6,663 nt of DNA from contig CAJAFJ010000184.1 in NCBI GenBank assembly GCA_903938955.1, positions 1-6,663 of the forward strand, given 5' to 3'. The stretch is from an uncultured beta proteobacterium. GTDB lineage: Bacteria; Pseudomonadota; Gammaproteobacteria; Burkholderiales; Burkholderiaceae. A program made the position numbers and the translations under genes. Positions 6,217 to 6,663 of the stretch are shown piece by piece (position 1 is the first letter of the stretch; each line of letters opens with the position of its first letter). The notes under the pieces were generated by a model, which had not been told where the DNA came from, searched no databases, and was given only the letters and a program-made list of their open reading frames with translations.

Positions 6217-6663
6217 CAGGCGACCAGGGGCAACCACAGCGTCACGGTGGTGCCCACACCGGCGTCGCTGACCACATCAATCTCGCCGTCATGCAGTTCG
6301 ATAATTTCCTTGACGATGCTCATACCTAACCCGGTGCCGGGCACCTTGCCCGAGGTATCGGCCCGGTAAAAACGCTCAAAAATACGGGCCAGTTGCGCCG
6401 GGGTCATGCCAACGCCCTGATCGACAAAGCGCAGGCCGACGCGCGGGGCCACGCCCCCACCAACGGCCGTGATGAGCTCGATCCTCACCGCACTGCTGGC
6501 GGCCGAGTATTTGTAGGCGTTGGACAGCACATTCAAAAACGCCTGCTGGGTCTTCTTGTGATCGGCTTTGACATACAGCGGCTCCTCGGGCATCACCAGC
6601 GTCGGCGCGGCACGCAACGCAGGCGGCTTGAAGCTGCTGACGGCCTCTTCGATCAGGGCTTGG
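6216..6663 (-). CDS. Sensor histidine kinase, C-terminal part (5' end outside window)
   Basis: Only the last 148 codons are inside the window; the frame stays open to base 6663, so the N terminus, membrane segments, H-box and sensor domains are not visible. What is seen is a HATPase domain. In window numbering it has an N-box with N44 and N48 (FLNVLSNAYKYS), DQGVG at 81-85 and GTGLG at 109-113, all intact. It closely resembles the ATPase domain of the other kinase downstream, sharing LNVLSNAYKYS, RFYRAD, SGKVPGTGLG, SIVKEI and GTTVTL, with about five extra residues between N-box and G1 box (around 64-71). It is the first visible gene of a minus-strand operon: 10 bases separate its stop from the binding protein ATG. 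A TTG at 6617 is not a credible start because homology continues upstream of it. Confidence 0.9.
   Translation of the reverse strand, partial: QALIEEAVSSFKPPALRAAPTLVMPEEPLYVKADHKKTQQAFLNVLSNAYKYSAASSAVRIELITAVGGGVAPRVGLRFVDQGVGMTPAQLARIFERFYRADTSGKVPGTGLGMSIVKEIIELHDGEIDVVSDAGVGTTVTLWLPLVA
6508..6524. repeat. Direct repeat copy within kinase ATPase domain (copy 2)
   Basis: This is the second copy of the 17-base identity, in the N-box region of the partial kinase. Another similar pair lies around 3282-3335 and 6330-6375 (the GTGLG and RFYRAD region). The offset changes from 3063 to 3048 bases because of the five-codon insertion in this kinase. Confidence 0.7.

Noticed and set aside
1..6663. 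CRISPR array, tRNA or rRNA genes
   Set aside because: No regularly spaced repeats, no cloverleaf and no rRNA-like sequence were seen by eye on either strand.

Overview
The window looks like chromosomal DNA of a GC-rich betaproteobacterium, most likely of the Comamonadaceae (Rhodoferax/Polaromonas type). This rests on protein style, GC content and a degenerate intergenic repeat near the left end that resembles one common in that family. It is an inference, because no rRNA or marker gene is present.

Left part, plus strand: bases 1-313 hold no convincing gene, but contain two perfect hairpins and the repeat-like segment. Next comes a compact two-gene toxin-antitoxin module of the MntA/HepT (MNT/HEPN) type at 314-951. 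Its genes overlap by ATGA, and both proteins carry their diagnostic catalytic or target motifs. A 140-base gap with a hairpin separates hepT from the convergent next gene.

Middle: a QorA-like NADPH:quinone oxidoreductase (minus strand, 1092-2087) and an EamA-family ten-helix membrane exporter (plus strand, 2208-3110) are divergent across about 120 bases. They look like ordinary accessory metabolism and transport genes.

Right part, minus strand, read right to left: the 3' end of a sensor histidine kinase (open at the window edge), a secreted PhnD-like periplasmic binding protein, and a complete 737-residue membrane histidine kinase. The kinase has a periplasmic sensor, HAMP, two PAS domains, HisKA and HATPase. 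Spacing is very tight: the binding protein's Shine-Dalgarno shares a base with the first kinase's stop codon, and the second kinase starts within 2 bases of (or overlaps) the binding protein's stop. The two kinases are paralogous at least in the ATPase domain. No transporter permease or ATPase subunit and no response regulator is visible. I infer that the PhnD-like protein is a periplasmic ligand sensor feeding one or both kinases rather than part of an uptake system. This is the most interesting part of the window.
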